Positions 16,575 through 25,496 of a DNA stretch of 64,000 bases are shown here, piece by piece. The DNA is from DASRDU01 sp035652435 (GTDB taxonomy: Bacteria > Acidobacteriota > Blastocatellia > RBC074). The notes beneath the pieces were generated by a model. That model was not told the origin of the DNA, searched no databases, and saw only the letters and a program-made list of their open reading frames with translations. Every line of letters begins with the position of its first letter. Position 1 is the first letter of the stretch. Made by a program: the position numbers and the translations under genes. The stretch is taken from positions 8,033-72,032 of the forward strand of contig DASRDU010000162.1 in NCBI GenBank assembly GCA_035652435.1, in the 5' to 3' direction.

Positions 16575-19133
16575 ATGAAACTTGTCATACCTGAACTCTC
16601 ACTCGTCATCCTCGTCGGCACTTCAGGCTCCGGCAAGTCAACCTTTGCGCGGAAGCATTTCAAGCCGACCGAAATCCTCTCGTCGGATTACTGCCGCGGG
16701 CTCGTCTCTGATGACGAGAACAATCAGGAGGCGACCAGATCAGCCTTCGAAGTGCTGCACTTCATCGCGGCGAAACGGCTCGAAGCCGGGAAGCTCACAG
16801 TCATTGACGCGACCAACGTCCAGCCCGAAGCGCGCAAGCCGCTCGTCGGGCTGGCCCGCGAGTATCACGTGCTACCCGTTGCCATCATCCTCAATCTGCC
16901 GGAGAAGCTCTGTCAGGAGCGTAACCAGGGTCGGCCTGACCGCAACTTCGGCCCGCATGTCGTCAGGCAGCAGCATCAGACGTTGCGGCGTTCACTGGGC
17001 GGGTTGCAGAAGGAAGGGTTTCGCCACGTCTTCGCGCTGAATTCGCCGGAAGAAGTTGAGGCCGTCACAATTGAGCGGCAGAAACTCTGGACCGATCTGA
17101 GGCACGAACAGGGGCCGTTCGACATCATCGGCGATGTGCATGGTTGTTGCGACGAACTGGAACTGCTGCTCGGTAAGCTGGGCTACGAGCGGGCGGATGC
17201 GGTCTGGCAGCATCCGCAGGGGCGCAAAGCCGTCTTCGTCGGCGATCTGGTTGATCGCGGGCCGCGCGTTCTCGACACCATCCGGCTGGTCAAAGCGATG
17301 GCCGAAAACAGCAACGCCGTCTGCGTGCCCGGCAACCACGACATCAAGTTCGCGAAGCTGCTGCGCGGGCGCGACGTCAGAATCGCGCACGGGCTGGGGC
17401 AGAGCAAAGCCGAGATCGAAGCGCTGCCTGAACCTGAACGCGGCCAGTTGTCGAACGCGCTCGCCGACTTCATCGAATCGCTGGTCAGCCATTACGTCCT
17501 GGACGGCGGCAGACTCGTGGTCGCACATGCCGGGATGAAGGAGGCGTTGCAGGGGCGCAGTTCCGGCAAGGTGCGCGACTTTGCCCTGTACGGCGAAACG
17601 ACGGGCGAGACCGATGAGTTCGGGCTGCCGGTGCGTTACAACTGGGCGGCGGAATACCGCGGCAGGGCGATGGTCGTTTACGGCCACACGCCGGTGCCGG
17701 AAGCCGAGTGGCTCAATAACACGATCTGCGTTGATACGGGCTGTGTGTTCGGCGGCAAACTGACGGCGCTGCGTTACCCTGAAAGAGAGCTGGTCTCGGT
17801 CCCGGCGGCGCGCGTTTACTACGAATCGCTCAAACCACTCTTCCCTTCCGAACTGGCTTCACCGGCGCTCTCCGCGCAACAGCAACTCGACGACGTGCTG
17901 GACATTGATGACGTGCTGGGCAAGCGGATCGTCAGCACGCGGCTGCAGGGCAACCTGACGATCCGCGAAGAGAACGCGATTGCCGCGCTCGAAGTGATGA
18001 GCCGATTCGCCGCGAATCCGAAGTGGCTGATCTACCTGCCGCCGACGATGTCGCCGCCGGCCGCCACCCGGCAGCCCGGACTGCTCGAACATCCCACCGA
18101 AGCTTTTTCCTACTTCGCCCATGAAGGCGTCGGGCGAGTGGTCTGCGAGGAAAAGCACATGGGTTCGCGCGCCGTTGTGATCGTCTGCCGCAATGAAGAC
18201 GCCGCGCGAAAGACTTTTGGCCTGGTGAATGAAGGCACCGGAATTGTTTACACGCGCACGGGGCGGCGCTTCTTTGAAGACCCGGCGGTCGAAGCTGAGC
18301 TTCTGGGTCGGCTGCGCGCTGCGATTGATGCAGCGGGTTTGTGGGAAGAATTCCTTACCGGGTGGTTCTGTCTTGATTGTGAGCTGATGCCGTGGTCGGC
18401 GAAAGCTCAGGAGCTTTTGCGGCAGCAGTACGCGGCGGTCGGAGCGGCTGCGCGTGCGGCGCTGCCTGAAGCAGTCTCGGCATTGCGAATGGCTGCGGAT
18501 CGCGGCAGCGACGTGACGGCGCTGATCGAACGTTACCGGCAGCGCGCCGCGGATGTGGAGAATTACGTGGCGGCTTATCGGCGCTACTGCTGGCCGGTGA
18601 ATTCGGTGGCGGATTTGAAACTGGCGCCATTTCACCTGCTCGCGACCGAAGGCGCAGTCCACACCGACAAGGATCACGTCTGGCAGATGGAGATGCTGGC
18701 GCGCGTCTGCCGCGCCGATGCCGAACTGCTGCTGGCGACGCCTTACCGTGTGGTTGATCTGAATGATGAAGTCAGCCGGAGTGAAGGCGCCTCGTGGTGG
18801 GAAGCTTTGACCGAACGCGGCGGCGAAGGGATGGTCGTGAAACCTTTTGATTTCGTCGTCAAAGGCTCGCGCGGTCTCGCGCAGCCGGCGGTGAAATGCC
18901 GCGGGCGCGAATACCTGCGGATCATTTACGGGCCGGAATACACCGCAGGGGAGCATCTGGAGAGGCTGCGCGAGCGCGGGCTGGGGCGCAAACGCTCGCT
19001 GGCCTTGCGCGAGTTCGCGCTGGGCGTCGAATCGCTCGAACGATTCGCCCGCCGCGAACCGCTGCGCCGCGTTCACGAATGCGTCTTCGGGGTGCTGGCA
19101 CTGGAAAGCGAACCGGTTGACCCAAGGTTGTGA
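16575..19133 (+). CDS. pnkp: Pnkp, bacterial RNA-repair kinase-phosphatase-ligase
   Basis: 852 residues with all three domains. The 5'-polynucleotide kinase has P-loop 15-22 ('GTSGSGKS'). The calcineurin-like 2',3'-phosphatase has 'DIIGDVHG' at 183, 'GDLVDRG' at 223, 'GNHDIK' at 253 and 'YGHTP' at 369. The ligase/adenylyltransferase has nucleophile Lys527 in 'EEKHMGSR'. The enzyme heals both ends of a broken RNA and seals it with Hen1. It is full length and intact. About 1.5 kb now separates it from hen1, filled by the Uma2 gene and the repeat-bracketed gene, whereas the two are usually adjacent. Confidence 0.97.
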   Translation: MKLVIPELSLVILVGTSGSGKSTFARKHFKPTEILSSDYCRGLVSDDENNQEATRSAFEVLHFIAAKRLEAGKLTVIDATNVQPEARKPLVGLAREYHVLPVAIILNLPEKLCQERNQGRPDRNFGPHVVRQQHQTLRRSLGGLQKEGFRHVFALNSPEEVEAVTIERQKLWTDLRHEQGPFDIIGDVHGCCDELELLLGKLGYERADAVWQHPQGRKAVFVGDLVDRGPRVLDTIRLVKAMAENSNAVCVPGNHDIKFAKLLRGRDVRIAHGLGQSKAEIEALPEPERGQLSNALADFIESLVSHYVLDGGRLVVAHAGMKEALQGRSSGKVRDFALYGETTGETDEFGLPVRYNWAAEYRGRAMVVYGHTPVPEAEWLNNTICVDTGCVFGGKLTALRYPERELVSVPAARVYYESLKPLFPSELASPALSAQQQLDDVLDIDDVLGKRIVSTRLQGNLTIREENAIAALEVMSRFAANPKWLIYLPPTMSPPAATRQPGLLEHPTEAFSYFAHEGVGRVVCEEKHMGSRAVVIVCRNEDAARKTFGLVNEGTGIVYTRTGRRFFEDPAVEAELLGRLRAAIDAAGLWEEFLTGWFCLDCELMPWSAKAQELLRQQYAAVGAAARAALPEAVSALRMAADRGSDVTALIERYRQRAADVENYVAAYRRYCWPVNSVADLKLAPFHLLATEGAVHTDKDHVWQMEMLARVCRADAELLLATPYRVVDLNDEVSRSEGASWWEALTERGGEGMVVKPFDFVVKGSRGLAQPAVKCRGREYLRIIYGPEYTAGEHLERLRERGLGRKRSLALREFALGVESLERFARREPLRRVHECVFGVLALESEPVDPRL

Positions 19134-19325
19134 ATTGAATCTGCGGTAGCGGCGAGCGTGAGTGAGCAGAGACATTGCAACAGGCTCTGTGCAGGATCGC
19201 AGCTCGATTACGCTCGCCGTAATCGTACCAGAGTGCCGGCTGCGAGCTGTCCACTCGCCCCCGCCTGTGGTAAATTCACGTCGCTTTCACACGCATTCCC
19301 AACTTCATTGCCAACGGAGGAATTT

Positions 19326-20234
19326 ATGATGACGAGGATTCACCGTCTTTTCGGCTGTGCCGTTCTGCTCGTGGTCGCGCTCGCGGTCACGGCCCTGGCA
19401 CAGACGCCCGCAACCAGGCAGGTCGAAGTCTTCGGCCAGAAGATCAATTACGTCGAAGCCGGTGCCGGGCCGAATGTGATTCTGCTGCACGGGCTCGGCG
19501 GGGACACAACCAACTGGGCAATGACTGTCCCGGCGCTCGCGCAGAATTATCATGTCTGGGTGCCGGATCAGATCGGCTTCGGCCAGTCTGACAAGCCGCT
19601 GATCAATTACCGCGTGGCCACGCTCGTCGAATTCCTCAACGGCTTCTGCAAAAAAGTCGGGATTGAAAAAGCCTCGCTCGTCGGCAATTCGCTGGGCGGG
19701 TGGACGGCGGCGGCCTTTGCCATCGCCTACCCCGATAAGGTGGAAAAGCTCGTGCTGGTGGACGCGGCCGGTTATTCGCCGGAACACTGGGGCGGGCCGA
19801 AGCTGGTGCGCGAGCAGATGCTGCGCCTGAATCCGGCGACCCCGTCGGAACTCAGGGAAATGCTGAAGGTGGTCTTTTATAACAAGGCAATGCTGACCGA
19901 CGCTTTCGCCGAGCAGGCTTTCGCGGCGAAGCTCAGGCGCAACGACGGGTATACGGTCAACCAGTTCATCGAATCAATCCTGCGCGGCGAAGATTATCTT
20001 GACGGCAAAACGAAGGGCATCAAGGCCCCGACGCTCGTGGTCTGGGGGCGCGAGGACGCGCTGACGCCGCTCGCAATCGGCGAGGCATTCGCCAAAGACA
20101 TCCCCGGCGCGCGGACCGAGTACATTGACAAGTGCGGGCATGTGCCGCAGATCGAATGCGCCGCGCCGTTCAATCAGGCGCTGCTCAAATTCCTCGGCGG
20201 GGCGGCTTCGACGGCACAGACTCACACGAAGTGA
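19326..20234 (+). CDS. Secreted alpha/beta hydrolase
   Basis: 302 residues. ATG 19326 follows GGAGG by 5 bases; a longer reading from 19158 is not supported. Signal peptide to about residue 25 (ending ALA-Q). Fold motifs: oxyanion 'LLHGLGGDTTNW', nucleophile Ser122 in 'VGNSLGG', Asp in 'GREDALTP', His in 'CGHVPQ'. Probably a periplasmic esterase or C-C hydrolase relative; the substrate is unknown. It lies between pnkp and its kinase-only paralogue. Confidence 0.88.
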   Translation: MMTRIHRLFGCAVLLVVALAVTALAQTPATRQVEVFGQKINYVEAGAGPNVILLHGLGGDTTNWAMTVPALAQNYHVWVPDQIGFGQSDKPLINYRVATLVEFLNGFCKKVGIEKASLVGNSLGGWTAAAFAIAYPDKVEKLVLVDAAGYSPEHWGGPKLVREQMLRLNPATPSELREMLKVVFYNKAMLTDAFAEQAFAAKLRRNDGYTVNQFIESILRGEDYLDGKTKGIKAPTLVVWGREDALTPLAIGEAFAKDIPGARTEYIDKCGHVPQIECAAPFNQALLKFLGGAASTAQTHTK

Positions 20235-20241
20235 CAAGTCA

Positions 20242-20781
20242 TTGCAGCCGGCAAAGCCACTCAAACTGGACATCCCTGAACCCTCTCTGGTTCTCCTGAT
20301 CGGCGCGTCGGGTTCCGGCAAGTCAACTTTTGCGCGCAAACATTTCAAGCCGACCGAAGTACTGTCATCCGATTTCTTTCGCAGTCTGGTCTCCGACGAC
20401 GAGAATGATCAGAGTGTCTCCAGAGATGCCTTCAGGGTTCTGCACCTCGTCGCGGCGAAGCGGCTGGCCGCCGGGAAGCTGACGGTGATTGATGCGACAA
20501 ACGTGCTGCCGGAAGCGCGCAGGCCGCTCGTCAGGCTGGCCCGCAGGTATCACGTGCCGCACGTCGCGATTGTTTTCAACCTGCCGGAAAGGGTTTGTCT
20601 GGAGCGTCACCACGCGCGGACTGATCGCGACTTCAGCCCGCAGGTCATCAGCGAACATCATCAGCAACTGTGCCATTCACTGCCGCGGCTGCCGCGCGAG
20701 GGCTTCCGGCACGTCTTCACTCTCACTTCACCCGAAGAAGTTGGCGCCGTGACGATTGAACGTGTGCCGTCCGGCGCTTGA
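20242..20781 (+). CDS. Stand-alone Pnkp-type polynucleotide kinase domain
   Basis: 179 residues from TTG 20242, 7 bases after the hydrolase stop. It corresponds to the first ~175 residues of the Pnkp upstream: 'GASGSGKSTFARKHFKPTEV' and 'DDEN' match almost base for base, while the rest has diverged moderately. P-loop Gly21-Ser28, the Asp and Arg motifs ('SSDFFRSLVSDDEN', 'VIDATNV') and the lid-region arginines ('RHHARTDRDFSP') are kept, so kinase activity is plausible. It has no phosphatase or ligase. Either a partial tandem duplication of pnkp or a separate AAA/zeta-like kinase. I favour duplication. Confidence 0.82.
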   Translation: MQPAKPLKLDIPEPSLVLLIGASGSGKSTFARKHFKPTEVLSSDFFRSLVSDDENDQSVSRDAFRVLHLVAAKRLAAGKLTVIDATNVLPEARRPLVRLARRYHVPHVAIVFNLPERVCLERHHARTDRDFSPQVISEHHQQLCHSLPRLPREGFRHVFTLTSPEEVGAVTIERVPSGA

Positions 20782-20867
20782 TAACGCGGATGATTTGCCC
20801 GGGGAGGCTGATTCTGTGGCAGAATCAGCCGCAACATCTCTCAGGCGGTCACCGAAAACTCTCGCTT

Positions 20868-22277
20868 ATGAATGATCAACCAACGGATCATCCCGCGGCC
20901 CAGGAGCCACCACATCTGGTTCGTCATTTCGGCACGCTTCAGGCGACGGCGCTGAACATGTCGAACATGATCGGAATCGGCCCGTTCATCACGATCCCGC
21001 TGCTGATGAGCGCCCTGGGCGGGCCGCAGGCGATGGCCGGGTGGTTCGTGGCCGCACTGATCGTCACCTGCGACGGGATGGTGTGGAGCGAGCTGGGCGC
21101 GGCGATGCCCGGTTCGGGCGGGAGCTACGTGTTCCTGCGCGATGCTTTCGGGCGTGAGACTTTCGGCAGGCTGATGGCTTTTCTGTTCATCTGGCAGTTC
21201 ATCCTGAGCGGCCCGCTCGAAATCGCTTCGGGCTATATTGGCTTTGCCCAGTACCTCCGTTACGTGTGGAATGGGCTGAGTGAAAATCAGGTGAAGCTGA
21301 TCGCCGCCGCAGTCGGCGGCGTCAACATCGTGTTGCTCTATCGCCGGATCAATCATATTGGCAAAATCACCGTCAGCCTGTGGGTCGGAACTTTGATTAC
21401 GACCGGCGTCGTGATCGCGACCGGCGCGGTCAACTTTGACCCGAAGCTGGCGTTCGACTTCCCGCCGGGTGATTACAGATTTTCGCTCGGCCTGTTGTTC
21501 GGGCTCGGCGCGGCTTCGCAGTTCGGAGTTTACGACTACCTCGGTTATTACGACATCTGCTATCTCGGCGACGAAGTCCGGAACCCCGGCAAAGTTATTC
21601 CCCGCTCCGTCATCATCAGCATCATTGCGGTTGCCCTGATCTACTTCGCGACCAACCTTTCGATCATCGGCGTCGTTCACTGGCGCCAGTTCGTCCCGGC
21701 GGAACTGACCCGCCCGCTCTCTGATTTCGTCGTCTCAATAATGATGGAAAAGATTTACGGCTCGGGCTTCGCTACGGTCTTTACATTCCTGATTCTATGG
21801 ACGGCGTTCGGGTCGGTTTTTGCGCTGCTGCTCGGTTATTCGAGGATTCCTTATGCGGCGGCGCGCGACGGCTATTTCTTCGGCATCTTCAGCCGGCTGC
21901 ATCCGAAGAAAAACTTCCCGCACATTTCGCTCGTCCTGATCGGGATGATTGCCATTGTGTGCAGCTTCTTTCCGCTCGACAAAGTTATTGCCGCCCTGCT
22001 GACGACGCGGATTCTCGTGCAATTTATTGGGCAGATTTTTGCCGTCATGCTGCTCAGAAAGCATGCGCCCGGGATGCCCCGGCCTTACCGCATCTGGCTC
22101 TATCCGCTGCCGGCGCTGATCGCGCTCGTCGGGTGGGTTTTCATTTTCGCGACCTCAGATCTGTGGCCTGTTCTATTCGGCCTGGGGACGCTCGGGCTGG
22201 GCGTCGTGTGCTTTCTGGCATGGTCGTGGCGCGCGCGCAAATGGCCATTTATGGATCAGGCGACAGCGGCCGAATAA
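20868..22277 (+). CDS. APC-family amino acid permease
   Basis: 469 residues with about 12 hydrophobic segments. The first segment has the APC signature 'NMIGIGPFITIPLLMSALGG'. 'GSGGSYVFLRDAFG' and 'GDEVRNPGKVIPRS' follow, as in bacterial amino acid/polyamine permeases. I start it at ATG 20868 ('MNDQPTDHP'); the 30 codons upstream are in frame but unlike the family. Imports an amino acid or amine in exchange or with protons; the substrate cannot be given. Confidence 0.88.
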   Translation: MNDQPTDHPAAQEPPHLVRHFGTLQATALNMSNMIGIGPFITIPLLMSALGGPQAMAGWFVAALIVTCDGMVWSELGAAMPGSGGSYVFLRDAFGRETFGRLMAFLFIWQFILSGPLEIASGYIGFAQYLRYVWNGLSENQVKLIAAAVGGVNIVLLYRRINHIGKITVSLWVGTLITTGVVIATGAVNFDPKLAFDFPPGDYRFSLGLLFGLGAASQFGVYDYLGYYDICYLGDEVRNPGKVIPRSVIISIIAVALIYFATNLSIIGVVHWRQFVPAELTRPLSDFVVSIMMEKIYGSGFATVFTFLILWTAFGSVFALLLGYSRIPYAAARDGYFFGIFSRLHPKKNFPHISLVLIGMIAIVCSFFPLDKVIAALLTTRILVQFIGQIFAVMLLRKHAPGMPRPYRIWLYPLPALIALVGWVFIFATSDLWPVLFGLGTLGLGVVCFLAWSWRARKWPFMDQATAAE

Positions 22278-22658
22278 TGAGACAGCCGCTATCCCATATC
22301 GGTTACCCTCCCGACGCAATCGGTCATCAGCCCGGCGAGGGCAATCTCTCCCATCAACTTAAATTCAGAGCCTGCCATTATTTAGTGGGCCGGCCGGGGC
22401 GCAGGGTCTGGTGGTACGGGGCTTGCAAAACTGACCGGCGTGCGAGCAATCTTTGAAGCATCCGGTCAGGGATTTTATTCAGACCCGGCGATGAAGCCGG
22501 CACTCTTATCCAGCGTGCAAAGATCGTCAAAGGATGGTTTTTCTGCTACCATCACCCCTGACCGTGAGTAATTGCCAATAGCGTCTGAAGCAGAAATGAT
22601 GTAAGGACCCCTTGCCTGACATCGGGCGCGAAGCCCGGAAAGACAAAGAGGGTTAGCA
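22278..22658. other. Intergenic stretch, no gene seen
   Basis: 381 bases after the permease. No credible reading frame. The last 60 bases before ATG 22659 hold short GC stems (GGGCGCGAAGCCC at about 22623) and AAAGAGGG as RBS. I considered a riboswitch and see no class that fits. Confidence 0.4.
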
Positions 22659-22877
22659 ATGATGAGGTTTATCAGAAATCTGATCGCAGTAATGATGATC
22701 AGTCTGACGCTGACAGTCGGCTGCTCTTTCAGCGCGCTGGCTCAGGACAAGGGCAAACGGCCGGAGCAGCCACAGAAGGAAAAAGACAAGGTCAAGGAGA
22801 ACGACAAGGGAAAGGAACGTGACCAGCGAGGTCGCGATCGCGACAACAGGGGGAAGGACGACCGCAAGAAACCCTGA
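22659..22877 (+). CDS. Small exported highly charged protein
   Basis: 72 residues. A signal peptide (about 1-29, ending ALA-Q, with a Cys at 22) is followed by a 43-residue tail almost entirely Lys, Arg, Asp, Glu, Gln and Gly. No fold or family is recognisable; the tail is probably disordered. RBS AAAGAGGG before ATG and a clear terminator 55 bases after the stop support a real single-gene transcript. Confidence 0.6.
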   Translation: MMRFIRNLIAVMMISLTLTVGCSFSALAQDKGKRPEQPQKEKDKVKENDKGKERDQRGRDRDNRGKDDRKKP

Positions 22878-22931
22878 CGCTCAATACCCGAAACCGGAAT
22901 TTTCAGTTTAATTCTCTCTCCGTACTCTGCT

Positions 22932-22967
22932 AACCCGCTGTTGGAATCCGACAGCGGGTTCTTTTTT
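22932..22967 (+). terminator. Rho-independent terminator
   Basis: Perfect 10-base stem AACCCGCTGT / ACAGCGGGTT (22932-22941, 22951-22960), 9-base loop, then C and six Ts. Ends the transcript of the small charged protein. Confidence 0.9.
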
Positions 22968-23000
22968 GCCCGGAGAGGGACGGGGGCGAGCCGGCAGATT

Positions 23001-23270
23001 TTACTGAGGCGGGAAGAACGGCTGAGGCGAGTTAATTCGGTTCGCGTAATAGAGTGCGAGGATGGTTGTGAGGATGAGAATCACAATGAAATATATATAG
23101 GTGCGGACCGTGATCTTTGTATCAACGTGCCTCCCCTTGGATATCCAGCCGCGCCATTCACACCCCTTACACCGATAGATCCGGTAGCCGCTCATAACCT
23201 TGAACAACTTCTCGCCGAAGGTGCGAGTATGTGACCTGTGAGCTTCAGCACCACATACGGGGCAGATCAT
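23001..23270 (-). CDS. Zinc-ribbon protein with one membrane segment
   Basis: 89 residues: 'CPVC' at the N-terminus and 'CKGC' near residue 34 form a four-cysteine zinc ribbon, followed by a transmembrane segment at about 57-76 ('YIYFIVILILTTILALYYAN'). Small, membrane-attached, unknown role. It converges on the terminator of the preceding gene. Confidence 0.65.
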   Translation of the reverse strand: MICPVCGAEAHRSHTRTFGEKLFKVMSGYRIYRCKGCEWRGWISKGRHVDTKITVRTYIYFIVILILTTILALYYANRINSPQPFFPPQ

Positions 23271-23674
23271 AGTAATGTCTCCTCTCAGTTGGGGGAAAAC
23301 TGCACGAGGTCCGTCTGACTACTGCTGATCGCCCTCAAACGGCTGCGGCGATGGCGGAGGTTTTACTTCCCGGCGAAAGAGCTGTTTCCGTCAAGCCCGC
23401 AGATCAGGCCGAAACCCTGGCCCGGTCTGCGAATCCCGGTAATAAAGTACAGGATCACGTGCCGATTGTGAAAGCCTCGGCCCGGACAGTTCGCCGGCGC
23501 TATCAGGTCAGACTGCTTTTCAGGTGTGGCAGCGGGAGGTGAATCCGAAGAAGCGCCCCGGAGGGGTGTGCGGGAATCAGAAACCCGGCAAACAGGGTCA
23601 GTCGCAGGGTGTCTTTGGATTCCTGCAGGAGGCAGGTGAAGTCAGTCGAGTAGTTCGGGGCCAGAGCCCCCAGG
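23271..23674. other. Intergenic stretch at the end of the polysaccharide locus
   Basis: 404 bases. Two short plus-strand open frames (63 and 76 codons, overlapping) have no RBS and no recognisable content, so I do not call them. No strong terminator hairpin is seen after the 23675 stop. Confidence 0.4.
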
Positions 23675-25429
23675 CTACTCGAATCGGATGCTCATCTTCC
23701 TTGGGCTTACACCGAGGCTGCGCAGATCCTCAAGGATGTTATCAGGGATCTTGAAACTCGAGATCAGCACTTCATTGACGCCGTGCTGGCGGATGACGTC
23801 GGGCATTTCGCCGACGTCGAAAATCCGGTAGCCGTGAATGACCTTGCCCCTCTTGCGGTAGTCATCGTCAACGAACCCGACCGGACGGTAGCGGTGATCC
23901 GGATTGTTGAGGATTTCGCGGATCAGCATCTCCCCGCTGTCGCCGGCCCCGTAAATCAGCACGGGACGGGCATCGGGGTGGAATTTCGCGCGCCCTTCGA
24001 CGAGCGTCCGCATCAGCCGGAATGACAACCGGGTAAGGGCCATCAGGCAGAGCAGCAGCACCCCGTTGAGAATCGAGGCGCCGCGCGAAGGGCCGCGAAA
24101 ATGGTACAGCACCAGCACGACGACGGCGCTGAAGGAGGTCGCCAGCGCGACTGATTTCGCAATCGTCACCAGATCGGAAATCCCCGTGTAACGCCACATC
24201 CCGCGGTAGACGCCGCCCACGAGCAGGAACGGCATCTGCAGCACGATCACCAGCGGCAAGGTCTTCATCACCACCTCAAGCTGTTCCTTCGGCAGGTTGC
24301 CGTCGAACCGCAGCAGGTATGCGCCGTAATAGGCCATCACGACCAGCACGGCGTCCAGCAGCACTTCAAAAATGCGCCGCTTGTATGAAAAATCCCAGAG
24401 GCCCCTGATGATCGCGTTGCCCGCCGGCTGCGCGCCCTCTTCGTAAACGCGCACCATCCCCAGATACATGCCGACGAACAGCACGATCAGCGCAAAGCCC
24501 GGGATCACGAGCAGGATGACTTCGAGGTTGAGCCACCTCACCATGAGCGCCAGCGATCCTGAGACCGCGGCGAACAGGTAGAGCATCATCACCGCGCGCC
24601 GCTCCGACATGCCCAAAGCCACCAGCCGGTGCGAGGTGTGATCCCGCCCGCCCTGCGAGACCGACCGGCCGGCCAGCTTCCGTGTCACCGTCACCAGACA
24701 GGTGTCCAGAATCGGGATCATCAGGATCAGCACCGGGGTAAACAGCACCGCCGTCAGGTTGCGCGTGCGCCCGTAATCACTGAGCAGCGCCGTGCCGCCC
24801 AGTGCGAACCCCAGGAAGGTCGAGCCGCAATCCCCCATGAAGATCGAGGCCGGATTGAAATTGAAGACCAGAAACCCGAGGCACGCCCCGCCGAGCAGCG
24901 CCGGGATGATCGCGGCGTCCGGCTGCCCGCTCATCAGGAACGTGACCAGCAGAAAGACGCACGAGATCAGCGAAATGCCCCCGGCCAGACCGTCCATGTT
25001 GTCGAGCAGGTTGATCGCGTTCGTGATGCCGGTGAGCCAGAAGATCGTGATCAGGTCATTGACGATTTCGTAGCCCGTCCACGGCAGTTTCAGGCCGCTG
25101 TAGACCACCATCGCCGCGAGCATCAGCTGCGCCACCAGCCGGATGTAAGGCTTGAGCGGCCTGAGGTCGTCAATGAGTCCGATGACGAAAAGCGCCGCGC
25201 TCGCCCCCAGCACCGGCAGCGCGTTGCTGGTCTTCGGCGCGAAGACGAGCCAGCCGAGCGTGAACGCCGAATAAATCGCCACGCCGCCCAGCATGGCCGT
25301 CGGCTTCTGGTGCCAGCGGTCCGTCCTGGGTTTGGCGACCGCGCCGAGGCGGTGCGCGAGCGCACGCACCGCCAGCGTCAGCGCCAGGCCGAGCAGAAAA
25401 GTGAAAAGACTTCCGATGATCAGTTGCAT
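23675..25429 (-). CDS. WecA/TagO-type phosphoglycosyltransferase fused to a FlaA1/CapD-like N-terminal module
   Basis: 584 residues, two proteins in one. Residues 1-330 are a polytopic UDP-sugar:undecaprenyl-phosphate sugar-1-phosphate transferase: Asp87-Asp88 ('DDLRPLKPY'), 'LLDNMDGLAGG' (143-146), 'FMGDCGST' (Asp200), 'HTSHRL' (264-269). Residues 350-584 have four more membrane helices and a nucleotide-binding fold ('GAGDSGE', 494-500), as at the start of CapD/PglF-type dehydratases, but the catalytic SDR half is missing. It would start glycan synthesis on the lipid carrier; the second module may be regulatory or bind a nucleotide sugar. Last gene of the minus-strand locus. Confidence 0.85.
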   Translation of the reverse strand: MQLIIGSLFTFLLGLALTLAVRALAHRLGAVAKPRTDRWHQKPTAMLGGVAIYSAFTLGWLVFAPKTSNALPVLGASAALFVIGLIDDLRPLKPYIRLVAQLMLAAMVVYSGLKLPWTGYEIVNDLITIFWLTGITNAINLLDNMDGLAGGISLISCVFLLVTFLMSGQPDAAIIPALLGGACLGFLVFNFNPASIFMGDCGSTFLGFALGGTALLSDYGRTRNLTAVLFTPVLILMIPILDTCLVTVTRKLAGRSVSQGGRDHTSHRLVALGMSERRAVMMLYLFAAVSGSLALMVRWLNLEVILLVIPGFALIVLFVGMYLGMVRVYEEGAQPAGNAIIRGLWDFSYKRRIFEVLLDAVLVVMAYYGAYLLRFDGNLPKEQLEVVMKTLPLVIVLQMPFLLVGGVYRGMWRYTGISDLVTIAKSVALATSFSAVVVLVLYHFRGPSRGASILNGVLLLCLMALTRLSFRLMRTLVEGRAKFHPDARPVLIYGAGDSGEMLIREILNNPDHRYRPVGFVDDDYRKRGKVIHGYRIFDVGEMPDVIRQHGVNEVLISSFKIPDNILEDLRSLGVSPRKMSIRFE

Positions 25430-25496
25430 GTCAATTGACTACTCAGGGCAGGGCTAACAGCGGGGGCTTCACTGATCTTTATTCAATCGGGGAGCT

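Noticed and set aside
22600..22658. Possible riboswitch (cyclic di-GMP type) before the small charged protein
   Set aside because: Only short GC stems; the conserved core of GEMM-type riboswitches is not present.
23351..23754. Two short plus-strand frames after the zinc-ribbon gene
   Set aside because: Overlapping, no RBS, and one runs antisense into the WecA-type gene.
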